Shown piece by piece: positions 19,694 through 27,375 of a stretch of DNA of 64,000 nucleotides (positions are counted from its first letter, which is position 1; each line of letters begins with the position of its first letter). The translations under genes and the position numbers were made by a program. The stretch is from Streptomyces sp. CC208A (GTDB lineage: Bacteria > Actinomycetota > Actinomycetes > Streptomycetales > Streptomycetaceae), in the NCBI RefSeq assembly GCF_030010625.1, contig NZ_JASCXN010000023.1:62001-126000 (forward strand). Direction: 5' to 3'. A model generated the notes under the pieces. The model searched no databases, was not told the DNA's origin, and saw only the letters and a program-made list of their open reading frames with translations.

Positions 19694-20224
19694 GTGAGCG
19701 GACTCAACAAGGGCGTCGGCAAGGTCGAGGTGGCGCTCAAGTGGGATGCGGCACCTTCGGGCGCACCGGCGCACGACCTGGATCTCGTCGCCGCCGTCTT
19801 CACCTCCGAGGACCCCTACGGCGCTCCCGCACAGCTGGTCCACTTCGACAGTCGTTCCCCCGACGGGACGATCACCCTCCACCGCGACAGCCGTACCGGA
19901 CAGGGCTTCGGTGACGACGAGGTGATGACCCTCGAACTGGACCGGTTGGCTCCCCGGTACGTCCGCGTGGTGGTCGGCGTGGCGATCCAGCAGGGCCGCG
20001 GCCGGCTCGTCTTCGGATCCATAGCCCAGACCGCCGTACGCGTCAGCGAGGGCTATACGGAGCTGCTCCGCGACGACTTCGCCGCGGTCGCCGACGCGAC
20101 GGCGGCGACCGTCGTCGAGTTCACCCGGGAGGGTTCGGCGGGCTGGACCTTCCGGCCCCTGCTGCGGGGGTTCGACACGGACCCGCAGACCTTCGGCTCG
20201 CTCATGGGCTCCGCGCGCGCCTGA
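19694..20224 (+). CDS. TerD family protein
   Basis: 176 residues from a GTG with a GGGGAAG ribosome binding site. The fold is recognisable from KVEVALKWDAAPSGAPAHDLDLVAAVF, the Ca2+-coordinating DLDL region, HFDSRSPDGTITLHRDSRTGQGFGDDE, and VRVVVGVAIQ, all typical of TerD/TerE/CABP proteins. Streptomyces carry many TerD paralogues, connected with tellurite and stress resistance, calcium binding and differentiation. This one stands alone without terB/terC partners. A bidirectional hairpin follows it. Confidence 0.88.
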   Translation: MSGLNKGVGKVEVALKWDAAPSGAPAHDLDLVAAVFTSEDPYGAPAQLVHFDSRSPDGTITLHRDSRTGQGFGDDEVMTLELDRLAPRYVRVVVGVAIQQGRGRLVFGSIAQTAVRVSEGYTELLRDDFAAVADATAATVVEFTREGSAGWTFRPLLRGFDTDPQTFGSLMGSARA

Positions 20225-20269
20225 CCCCTGCCGCCCCCTCACCCCTCCACGGACTCCGGACAGGACGAA

Positions 20270-20302
20270 GGGCGGTGGAACCGGCACCCGGTCCCACCGC
20301 CC
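20270..20302. terminator. Bidirectional terminator between terD-like gene and nrdJ
   Basis: 15-bp arms (20270-20284 and 20288-20302) with one mismatch and a CAC loop, lying between convergent gene ends. Confidence 0.8.
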
Positions 20303-20340
20303 GCCCGCCAAGATCACTCCCGGCGGGTCATCGTCTCGAC

Positions 20341-23247
20341 TCAGCTGCAGCCGCTGGTCGAGCCGCAGCCCTCGCAGATGTAGCAGGAGCCGGCGCGCTG
20401 CATCTTCGTACCGCAGGAGAAGCAGAGCGGGGCGTCGGCGCTGATGCCGAGCTGCATCTCGACGAGCTCCGCCGAGGTGTGCGCCTGCTTCGGGGCCGGG
20501 ACCTCGGCCTTGACCACGGGGGCCGGGGCGGCGACGGCCTTCAGCTCCGTGGCGACCGGGGCGGACTGGGCCAGGCCCTCGACGTCGACCTCGTCCTCAG
20601 CCGGCTCGTAGGAGCCGGTCTCCAGGTGGCGCTGACGCTCCTCGGCGGAGTGGATGCCGAGGGCGGAGCGGGTCTCGAAGGGCAGGAAGTCCAGCGCCAG
20701 GCGGCGGAAGATGTAGTCGACGATCGACTGCGCCATCCGCACGTCCGGGTCGTCCGTCATGCCGGCCGGCTCGAAGCGCATGTTGGTGAACTTCGAGACG
20801 TACGTCTCCAGCGGGACGCCGTACTGCAGACCGACGGAGACGGCGATGGAGAAGGCGTCCATCATGCCCGCGAGGGTCGAGCCCTGCTTCGACATCTTCA
20901 GGAAGACCTCACCGAGACCGTCGTCCGGGTAGGAGTTGGCGGTCATGTAGCCCTCGGCGCCACCGACGGTGAAGGAGGTGGTGATCCCGGGGCGGCCCTT
21001 GGGGAGGCGCTTGCGGACGGGGCGGTACTCGACGACCTTCTCGACGGCCTCGCGGATCGTCGCCTCGGTCTTCGCGGTGACCTCGGCCTTCGCCGCGTCC
21101 TCGGTGTCCTTCTTCTTGGCGGAGAGCGGCTGGCCGACCTTGCAGTTGTCGCGGTAGATGGCGAGCGCCTTGACGCCCATCTTCCAGGCCTCGAAGTAGA
21201 CCTCCTCGACGTCCTCGACCGTGGCCGTCTCCGGCAGGTTCACGGTCTTGGAGAGGGCGCCCGAGATCCAGGGCTGGATGGCGGCCATCATGCGGACGTG
21301 GCCCATCGCGGAGATGGAGCGCTCGCCCATGGCGCAGTCGAAGACCTCGTAGTGCTCGGTCTTCAGACCGGGGGCGTCGATCACATTGCCGTGCTCGGCG
21401 ATGTGGGCGACGATCGCCTCGATCTGCTCCTCCTGGTAGCCCAGGCGGCGCAGGGCCTGCGGGACGGTGCCGTTGACGATCTGCATCGAGCCGCCGCCGA
21501 CCAGCTTCTTGAACTTGACCAGGGCGAGGTCGGGCTCCAGGCCGGTGGTGTCGCAGGACATCGCGAGACCGATGGTGCCGGTGGGGGCGATGACGGACGC
21601 CTGGGAGTTGCGGAAGCCGTTCTTGGCGCCGAGACGGATGACGTCCTGCCAGGCCTCCGTGGCGGCGGCCCAGATCGGGGTGTCCAGGTCGTCCATGCGG
21701 ACGGCCTTGTCGTTGGCGTCGGCGTGCTGCCGCATGACGCGCTGGTGCGGCTCGGCGTTGCGGGCGTAGCCGTCGTAGGCGCCGACGACCGCGGCCAGTT
21801 CGGCGGAGCGCTTGTACGAGGTGCCGGTCATCAGGGAGGTGATGGCACCCGCGAGCGCGCGGCCGCCGTCGGAGTCGTACGCGTGGCCGGTCGCCATCAG
21901 CAGGGCGCCGAGGTTGGCGTAGCCGATGCCGAGCTGGCGGAAGGCGCGGGTGTTCTCGCCGATCTTCTGGGTGGGGAAGTCGGCGAAGCAGATGGAGATG
22001 TCCATCGCGGTGATGACCAGCTCGACGACCTTGGCGAAGCGCTCGACGTCGAAGGACTGGTGACCCTTGCCGTCGTCCTTGAGGAACTTCATGAGGTTCA
22101 GCGAGGCAAGGTTGCAGGACGTGTTGTCCAGGTGCATGTACTCGCTGCACGGGTTCGAGCCGTTGATGCGGCCGGACTCGGGGCAGGTGTGCCAGTGGTT
22201 GATCGTGTCGTCGTACTGGATGCCGGGGTCGGCGCAGGCCCACGCGGCCTCGGCCATCTTGCGGAAGAGCGCCTTGGCGTCGACCTCCTCGATGACCTCG
22301 CCGGTCATGCGGGCGCGCAGGCCGAACGTGCCACCGGACTCGACGGCCTTCATGAACTCGTCGTTCACACGGACGGAGTTGTTGGCGTTCTGGTACTGGA
22401 CGGACGTGATGTCGTCGCCGCCCAGGTCCATGTCGAAGCCCGCGTCACGGAGGGCGCGGATCTTCTCCTCCTCCTTGACCTTGGTCTCGATGAAGTCCTC
22501 GATGTCCGGGTGGTCGACGTCGAGGATGACCATCTTGGCGGCGCGGCGGGTGGCACCACCGGACTTGATCGTTCCCGCGGAGGCGTCGGCGCCGCGCATG
22601 AAGGAGACCGGGCCCGAGGCGTTGCCGCCGGAGGAGAGCAGCTCCTTGGAGGAGCGGATGCGGGAGAGGTTCAGGCCGGCGCCGGAGCCGCCCTTGAAGA
22701 TCATGCCCTCTTCCTTGTACCAGTCGAGGATCGACTCCATGGAGTCGTCGACGGACAGGATGAAGCAGGCGGAGACCTGCTGGGGCTGCGGCGTGCCGAC
22801 GTTGAACCAGACCGGCGAGTTGAAGCTGAAGATCTGGTGGAGGAGGGCGTAGGCGAGCTCGTGCTCGAAGATCTCCGCGTCGGCGGGCGAGGCGAAGTAG
22901 CCGTAGTCCTCGCCGGCCTTCGTGTAGGTCTTCACGATGCGGTCGATGAGCTGCTTGAGACCGGTCTCGCGCTGCGGGGTGCCGACGGCCCCGCGGAAGT
23001 ACTTGCTGGTGACGATGTTGACCGCGTTCACCGACCAGAAGTCGGGGAACTCGACGCCACGCTGCTCGAAGTTGATCGAGCCGTCGCGCCAGTTGGTCAT
23101 GACGACGTCACGGCGCTCCCAGTTCACCTCGTCGTACGGATGCACGCCGGGGGTGGTGTGGATGCGCTCGATCCGCAGGCCCTTGCTCGCCGCCTTGGCT
23201 CCCTTGGTGCGGGAACCACGTGCCGGGCCGCTCGCCGTCTCTGTCAT
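20341..23247 (-). CDS. nrdJ: Vitamin B12-dependent (class II) ribonucleoside-diphosphate reductase
   Basis: 968 residues. Reduces ribonucleotides to deoxyribonucleotides using adenosylcobalamin, independent of oxygen. Recognisable blocks: FSFNSPVWFNVG, SACFILSVDDSMESILD, GSGAGLNLSRIRSSKE, NGSNPCSEYMHLDNTSCNLASLNL (active-site region), and SVIAPTGTIGLAMSCDTTG. The C-terminal tail (CFSCGTKM, CYICEGCGSTSGC) is Cys-rich, for redox shuttling or zinc. The ATG of MTETASGPARG has a GGGAGG ribosome binding site and matches homologues. It lies 177 bases downstream of nrdR on the same strand; nrdR-nrdJ is a known Streptomyces operon. No cobalamin riboswitch is needed or seen here; in Streptomyces that element controls the class I nrdABS operon. 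Confidence 0.97.
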   Translation of the reverse strand: MTETASGPARGSRTKGAKAASKGLRIERIHTTPGVHPYDEVNWERRDVVMTNWRDGSINFEQRGVEFPDFWSVNAVNIVTSKYFRGAVGTPQRETGLKQLIDRIVKTYTKAGEDYGYFASPADAEIFEHELAYALLHQIFSFNSPVWFNVGTPQPQQVSACFILSVDDSMESILDWYKEEGMIFKGGSGAGLNLSRIRSSKELLSSGGNASGPVSFMRGADASAGTIKSGGATRRAAKMVILDVDHPDIEDFIETKVKEEEKIRALRDAGFDMDLGGDDITSVQYQNANNSVRVNDEFMKAVESGGTFGLRARMTGEVIEEVDAKALFRKMAEAAWACADPGIQYDDTINHWHTCPESGRINGSNPCSEYMHLDNTSCNLASLNLMKFLKDDGKGHQSFDVERFAKVVELVITAMDISICFADFPTQKIGENTRAFRQLGIGYANLGALLMATGHAYDSDGGRALAGAITSLMTGTSYKRSAELAAVVGAYDGYARNAEPHQRVMRQHADANDKAVRMDDLDTPIWAAATEAWQDVIRLGAKNGFRNSQASVIAPTGTIGLAMSCDTTGLEPDLALVKFKKLVGGGSMQIVNGTVPQALRRLGYQEEQIEAIVAHIAEHGNVIDAPGLKTEHYEVFDCAMGERSISAMGHVRMMAAIQPWISGALSKTVNLPETATVEDVEEVYFEAWKMGVKALAIYRDNCKVGQPLSAKKKDTEDAAKAEVTAKTEATIREAVEKVVEYRPVRKRLPKGRPGITTSFTVGGAEGYMTANSYPDDGLGEVFLKMSKQGSTLAGMMDAFSIAVSVGLQYGVPLETYVSKFTNMRFEPAGMTDDPDVRMAQSIVDYIFRRLALDFLPFETRSALGIHSAEERQRHLETGSYEPAEDEVDVEGLAQSAPVATELKAVAAPAPVVKAEVPAPKQAHTSAELVEMQLGISADAPLCFSCGTKMQRAGSCYICEGCGSTSGCS

Positions 23248-23424
23248 GCCGCCTCCCATATACGGGCAAAACACCCTTTGGCGCCCAGATAATCCCAGAG
23301 CACCGTCTTCTGTACTGCGTTCTGTACTGCTTGGCCCGCGGGTACCGCACAGGTCACCCGGGGCAGGTCTGTCCACGGCCGCGCGGCGGCCGGCCCGCCG
23401 GGCCTCCAGGGGCCCGGACCGCCG

Positions 23425-23937
23425 TCAGTCGGCGGCGCCGGCGGGAACGGGCACCTCGGGGGTGCCGGTCCCGCCGTTCTCGTTCTCAGCGGGAGGCCGC
23501 ACGCGGAGTTCCGCGATGGCGGCCTCGAAGTCCTCGAGCCCCTCGAAAGCCTTGTACACGGACGCGAAGCGCAGGTACGCGACGAGGTCGAGCTCCTGCA
23601 GCGGTCCGAGGATGGCCAGGCCGACGTCGTGCGTGGTCAGCTCGGCACTGCCGGTGGCGCGCACCGCCTCCTCGACCCGCTGGCCGAGCTTGGCCAGGGC
23701 GTCCTCGGTGACCGGCCGCCCCTGGCACGCCTTGCGGACGCCGGAGATGACCTTGGTGCGACTGAAGGGCTCGGTGACACCGGAGCGCTTGACCACCATG
23801 AGCGAACAGGTCTCGACCGTGGTGAAACGGCGGGCGCAGTCGGTGCACTGGCGGCGACGTCGGATCGACGTGCCGTCGTCGGTGGTGCGACTGTCGACGA
23901 CCCGGCTGTCGGGGTGCCTGCAGAAGGGGCAGTGCAT
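23425..23937 (-). CDS. nrdR: Transcriptional repressor NrdR
   Basis: 170 residues. The N-terminal zinc ribbon has the four Cys (MHCPFC and QCTDC, positions 3, 6, 31, 34) that bind DNA. The ATP-cone domain follows from VVKRSG through FSRTKVISGVRKAC to LDLVAYLRFASVYKAF. NrdR senses the ATP/dATP ratio and represses ribonucleotide reductase genes when dATP is high. The C-terminal ~20 residues are disordered (PPAENENGGTG). The ATG has a GAGGAGAGGG ribosome binding site. Two NrdR-box-like repeats 31 bp apart lie upstream, so it represses its own operon, including nrdJ. Confidence 0.97.
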   Translation of the reverse strand: MHCPFCRHPDSRVVDSRTTDDGTSIRRRRQCTDCARRFTTVETCSLMVVKRSGVTEPFSRTKVISGVRKACQGRPVTEDALAKLGQRVEEAVRATGSAELTTHDVGLAILGPLQELDLVAYLRFASVYKAFEGLEDFEAAIAELRVRPPAENENGGTGTPEVPVPAGAAD

Positions 23938-24047
23938 CGGTTACGACCCTCTCCTCACGGCACGACTGAACAGCCTCGCCGGGCCCGTCAAGGCCCTCGA
24001 AGCGACCACCAGCATAGGCGATCGAACGCGCCCCGGCAGACCGGGGA

Positions 24048-24094
24048 CCACTATCCCTGGGCGGCCGGTGACATCCAACCACTAGATCTAGGGT
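24048..24094 (-). promoter_or_regulatory. Pair of NrdR boxes upstream of nrdRJ
   Basis: The core CTAGATCTAG (24082-24091), a perfect palindrome flanked by AACC/GGTT, matches 8 of 10 central positions of the NrdR-box pattern CwAtATaTwG. A weaker copy, CTATCCCTGG, starts exactly 31 bp away (24051-24060). NrdR boxes normally occur as pairs about three helical turns apart. A TATGCT (24011-24016 on the minus strand) may be the -10 of nrdRJ. Confidence 0.75.
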
Positions 24095-24305
24095 TGAGGG
24101 GGTTGCGACACCCCCGCGTGTCGCGGAGGCGCCGAGGGCGCGTCCGTGCTCCGCGAGTGCGAGACTGGGAGGGCGCACCGAGACCTGGAGACGTCGAGGC
24201 CGGGAGACCCAGCAGCGAAGGCTATCCCAGGGGCATCGACCCGCCGGGACCACCCCCTATACACCTCCACACACATACAGGTAAGGCAATCTGCGGATTT
24301 TCACT

Positions 24306-24350
24306 CGAACGTGTGTTTGGCGCAACCTTTCGAAAGCCACTACCGTTGTG
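24306..24350 (+). promoter_or_regulatory. SOS box and promoter of lexA
   Basis: CGAACGTGTGTTTG (24306-24319) is a full match to the Gram-positive SOS box CGAACRNRYGTTYG. It overlaps a plausible -35 TTGGCG (24317-24322), followed after 18 bases by TACCGT (24341-24346), so LexA bound here would block its own transcription. Confidence 0.85.
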
Positions 24351-24385
24351 CCAGCCAGGGAGACCATTCGAGAGGGGCCGACGAC

Positions 24386-25174
24386 GTGACCACCACCGCA
24401 GACAGCGCCACCATCACCGCCCAGGACCGCTCCCAGGGCCGACTCGAGCCGGTGCACGCCATGAACGACACCGCCATGCACGGCGAGGAGCCCGGGCGAC
24501 CCGCCCGCGCCCTCCCCGGAAGGCCTCCAGGCATCAGGGCCGACAGCTCCGGCCTCACCGACCGCCAGCGCCGGGTCATCGAAGTCATCCGCGACTCCGT
24601 CCAGCGGCGCGGCTACCCGCCGTCGATGCGCGAGATCGGCCAGGCGGTGGGCCTCTCCAGCACGTCGTCGGTGGCGCACCAGCTGATGGCCCTGGAGCGC
24701 AAGGGCTTCCTCCGGCGCGACCCGCACCGCCCCCGGGCCTACGAGGTCCGCGGTTCCGACCAGCCCAGCACCCAGCCGACCGACACCACCGGCAAGCCCG
24801 CCGCGTCGTACGTGCCCCTGGTCGGCCGGATCGCGGCCGGCGGCCCCATCCTGGCCGAGGAATCCGTCGAGGACGTCTTCCCCCTCCCCCGGCAACTGGT
24901 CGGCGACGGCGAGCTCTTCGTCCTCAAGGTCGTCGGCGACTCCATGGTCGAGGCCGCCATCTGTGACGGCGACTGGGTCACGGTCCGCCGCCAGCCCGTC
25001 GCGGAGAACGGCGACATCGTCGCCGCCATGCTCGACGGCGAGGCCACGGTGAAGCGCTTCAAGCGCGAGGACGGCCACGTCTGGCTGCTGCCGCACAACG
25101 CCGCGTACCAGCCCATCCCTGGCGACGAGGCCACGATCCTCGGCAAGGTGGTCGCCGTGCTGCGGCGGGTGTGA
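24386..25174 (+). CDS. lexA: SOS repressor LexA
   Basis: 262 residues from the GTG of VTTTADSAT, as in homologues, with GAGAGG upstream. After a ~55-residue actinobacterial N-terminal extension comes the winged helix (LTDRQRRVIEVIRDSVQRRGYPPSMREIGQAVGLSS). The C-terminal S24 autoprotease has the Ala151-Gly152 cleavage site (RIAAGGPI), nucleophile Ser186 (VVGDSMVEA) and Lys223 (TVKRF). RecA filaments trigger self-cleavage after DNA damage. A consensus SOS box lies at its own promoter. It is divergent from nrdR, grouping dNTP supply with the damage response. Confidence 0.97.
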   Translation: MTTTADSATITAQDRSQGRLEPVHAMNDTAMHGEEPGRPARALPGRPPGIRADSSGLTDRQRRVIEVIRDSVQRRGYPPSMREIGQAVGLSSTSSVAHQLMALERKGFLRRDPHRPRAYEVRGSDQPSTQPTDTTGKPAASYVPLVGRIAAGGPILAEESVEDVFPLPRQLVGDGELFVLKVVGDSMVEAAICDGDWVTVRRQPVAENGDIVAAMLDGEATVKRFKREDGHVWLLPHNAAYQPIPGDEATILGKVVAVLRRV

Positions 25175-25196
25175 CCCCACCTCGCCGGCTCCGACC

Positions 25197-25231
25197 GGGC
25201 CCCGGGACCCACTGCGCCGGTCCCGGGGCCC
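25197..25231 (+). terminator. Terminator after lexA
   Basis: Perfect 13-bp inverted repeat (25197-25209 and 25219-25231, GGGCCCCGGGACC) with a nine-base loop, 22 bases past the lexA stop. Confidence 0.8.
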
Positions 25232-25296
25232 GCTGTACGTCCCCGGCTCGTACGCCCCGCTCCCCCGGCTCGTACGTCTCCGTTCTCCTGGCTCTC

Positions 25297-25325
25297 GTCG
25301 GCCCCGGCAGACCGCCGGGGCCGAC
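25297..25325. terminator. Second terminator between lexA and the DinG-type helicase
   Basis: Perfect 11-bp stem (GTCGGCCCCGG / CCGGGGCCGAC) with a seven-base loop, 27 bases from the stop of the convergent helicase gene. Probably serves that gene. Confidence 0.75.
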
Positions 25326-25351
25326 GTGCGTCCGCCGTCGGACCGTCGGGC

Positions 25352-27325
25352 TCAGGCGCCGTCCGCCTTCGCGGCCGCGTCGATCGCCGCGAGCGACTTC
25401 CGCACCTGGTTGCGATCGGTCGTGTACCAGAAATCGGGCATCGAGGCCTTCAGATAGCTGCCGTACCGCGCCGTGGCGAGCCGCTGGTCCAGGACGGCCA
25501 CCACGCCCCGGTCGCCCGTCGCCCGGACCAGCCGGCCGGCGCCCTGGGCCATCAGCAGCGCCGCGTGGGTCGCCGCCACCGCCATGAAGCCGTTCCCCCC
25601 GGCCTCCTCGACCGCCTTCTGACGCGCGCTCATCAGCGGGTCGTCGGGGCGCGGGAAGGGAATCTTGTCCATGACGACCAGCTGGCAGCTGGCGCCCGGG
25701 ACGTCCACGCCCTGCCAGAGCGACAGGGTGCCGAACAGACAGGTCCGCGGATCCGCCGAGAAGTTCTTGATCAGCTCGCCCAGGGTGTCCTCGCCCTGGA
25801 GCAGGATCGGGAACTCGGGGATACGGCTCCGCAGCTCCTCCGCCGCCAGCTGTGCCGCCCGCATCGAGGAGAAGAGCCCGAGGGTCCGGCCGCCGGCCGC
25901 CTGGATCAGCTCGGTCAGCTCGTCCAGCATGTCGCCCCGCTCGCCGTCCCTGGCCGGCTTGGCCAGGTGCTTGGCGACGTACAGGATGCCCTGCTTCGGG
26001 TAGTCGAACGGGGAGCCGACGTCGATGCCCTTCCACACGGGCAGGTCGTCGCCCTCCATGCCCTCGGGGGCGAGGCCCAGCGAGGCGCCCACCCCGTTGA
26101 AGTCGCCGCCGAGCTTGAGCGTGGCCGAGGCGAGGACGACGGAGCGCTCGGTGAAGAGCTTCTCCCGCAGCAGCCCGGAGACCGAGAGCGGCGCGACCCG
26201 CAGCGAGGCTCCGAAGCGGTCGTGCCGCTCGTACCAGACGACGTCGTACTCGGAGCCCTGGGTGATCCGCTCCGCGACGCCGTGCACGGTCTCGACCGAG
26301 GCCATCGCCTGCTTGCGGACCGCGTCCTCGTCCTGCACCGAGCGGTCCCGAGTGTTCCCGAGCGCGGTGATCACGGCGCGGGCCGCGTCGCGCAGCGCCA
26401 TCAGTGCGTACGCCAGGTCCTCCGGGAGCTCCTCCAGGCGGCCCGGGAGGGCCAGCTCCATGACCCGCTCGAAGCCTTCCGCGGCGGTCTGGAGCTGGTC
26501 GGCGACCTTCTCGTCCACCAGCTTGGCGGCCCGGCGCACCGCCCGGTTCACCTGGCCCGGGGTGAGCTCGCCGGTCGCGACACCGGTGACCCGGGAGACC
26601 AGCTCGTGGGCCTCGTCGACGATCAGGACCTCGTGCTGCGGCAGCACGGGGGCGCCCTCGATCGCGTCGATGGCGAGGAGGGCGTGGTTGGTGACGACGA
26701 CGTCGGCGAGCTTGGCGCGCTCGCGGGCGGCCTCGGCGAAGCACTCCGCCCCGTACGCGCACTTGCTCGCGCCGAGGCACTCCCGGGAGGAGACCGAGAC
26801 CTGGCCCCAGGCCCGGTCGGAGACGCCGGGCGTCAGGTCGTCCCGGTCGCCGGTCTCCGTCTCGTCCGCCCAGTCGCGCAGCCGGAGCAGGTCCTGGCCG
26901 AGCTTGCTGGTGGGCGCGGCCGCTTCGAAGGGGTCGAAGAGGCCCTCCTCCTCGTCCTGCGGGACGCCCTCGTGGAGACGGTGCAGGCACAGGTAGTTCG
27001 ACCGGCCCTTGAGCATGGCGAACTGGGGGCGGCGGCGCAGCTGGGGGTGGAGCGCGTCGACCGTCCGCGGCAGGTCGCGCTCGACGAGCTGGCGCTGGAG
27101 CGCCAGGGTGGCCGTGGCCACCACCACCCTCTCCCCGTGGGCGAGCGCCGGCACCAGGTAGCCGAGCGACTTTCCGGTGCCGGTGCCCGCCTGGACGAGC
27201 AGGTGGGAGTTGTCGTCGATGGCCTCGGCCACGGCCTCGGCCATGGTGACCTGGCCGGGGCGCTCCGTGCCGCCGACGGCGGCGACGGCGGCGTGGAGGA
27301 GGTCGGGGAGGGATGGCTTCGTCAT
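25352..27325 (-). CDS. DinG/XPD-type ATP-dependent DNA helicase
   Basis: 657 residues. Superfamily 2 iron-sulphur helicase: Walker A QAGTGTGKSLGYLVP (about residues 45-60), four Cys of the Fe-S element (KGRSNYLC, then SSREC, SKC and AEC), Walker B/DEAH LIVDEAHELV, motif III SATL, and C-terminal motifs LFGTLSLWQGVDVPG and AQGAGRLVRATGDRG. Such enzymes unwind 5'-tailed DNA, R-loops or DNA-RNA hybrids during repair. In many bacteria dinG is damage-inducible; I saw no SOS box directly upstream. The ATG has a GTGGGAA ribosome binding site. It starts 50 bases after the siderophore synthetase gene on the same strand. Confidence 0.9.
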   Translation of the reverse strand: MTKPSLPDLLHAAVAAVGGTERPGQVTMAEAVAEAIDDNSHLLVQAGTGTGKSLGYLVPALAHGERVVVATATLALQRQLVERDLPRTVDALHPQLRRRPQFAMLKGRSNYLCLHRLHEGVPQDEEEGLFDPFEAAAPTSKLGQDLLRLRDWADETETGDRDDLTPGVSDRAWGQVSVSSRECLGASKCAYGAECFAEAARERAKLADVVVTNHALLAIDAIEGAPVLPQHEVLIVDEAHELVSRVTGVATGELTPGQVNRAVRRAAKLVDEKVADQLQTAAEGFERVMELALPGRLEELPEDLAYALMALRDAARAVITALGNTRDRSVQDEDAVRKQAMASVETVHGVAERITQGSEYDVVWYERHDRFGASLRVAPLSVSGLLREKLFTERSVVLASATLKLGGDFNGVGASLGLAPEGMEGDDLPVWKGIDVGSPFDYPKQGILYVAKHLAKPARDGERGDMLDELTELIQAAGGRTLGLFSSMRAAQLAAEELRSRIPEFPILLQGEDTLGELIKNFSADPRTCLFGTLSLWQGVDVPGASCQLVVMDKIPFPRPDDPLMSARQKAVEEAGGNGFMAVAATHAALLMAQGAGRLVRATGDRGVVAVLDQRLATARYGSYLKASMPDFWYTTDRNQVRKSLAAIDAAAKADGA

Positions 27326-27375
27326 AGCGTTCCCACCCTACGGGGCAGCACCGACAGCCGGGGCACCCCTCGGGG

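Noticed and set aside
20275..23292. A 1,005-codon plus-strand frame antisense to nrdJ
   Set aside because: Mirror image of a highly conserved gene; the protein is Val/Leu/Asp/Gly-biased with no motif and no ribosome binding site.
23248..23424. Cobalamin riboswitch upstream of nrdJ
   Set aside because: No B12-box-like sequence seen in the 177-base nrdR-nrdJ spacer. In Streptomyces that riboswitch belongs to the class I nrdABS operon.
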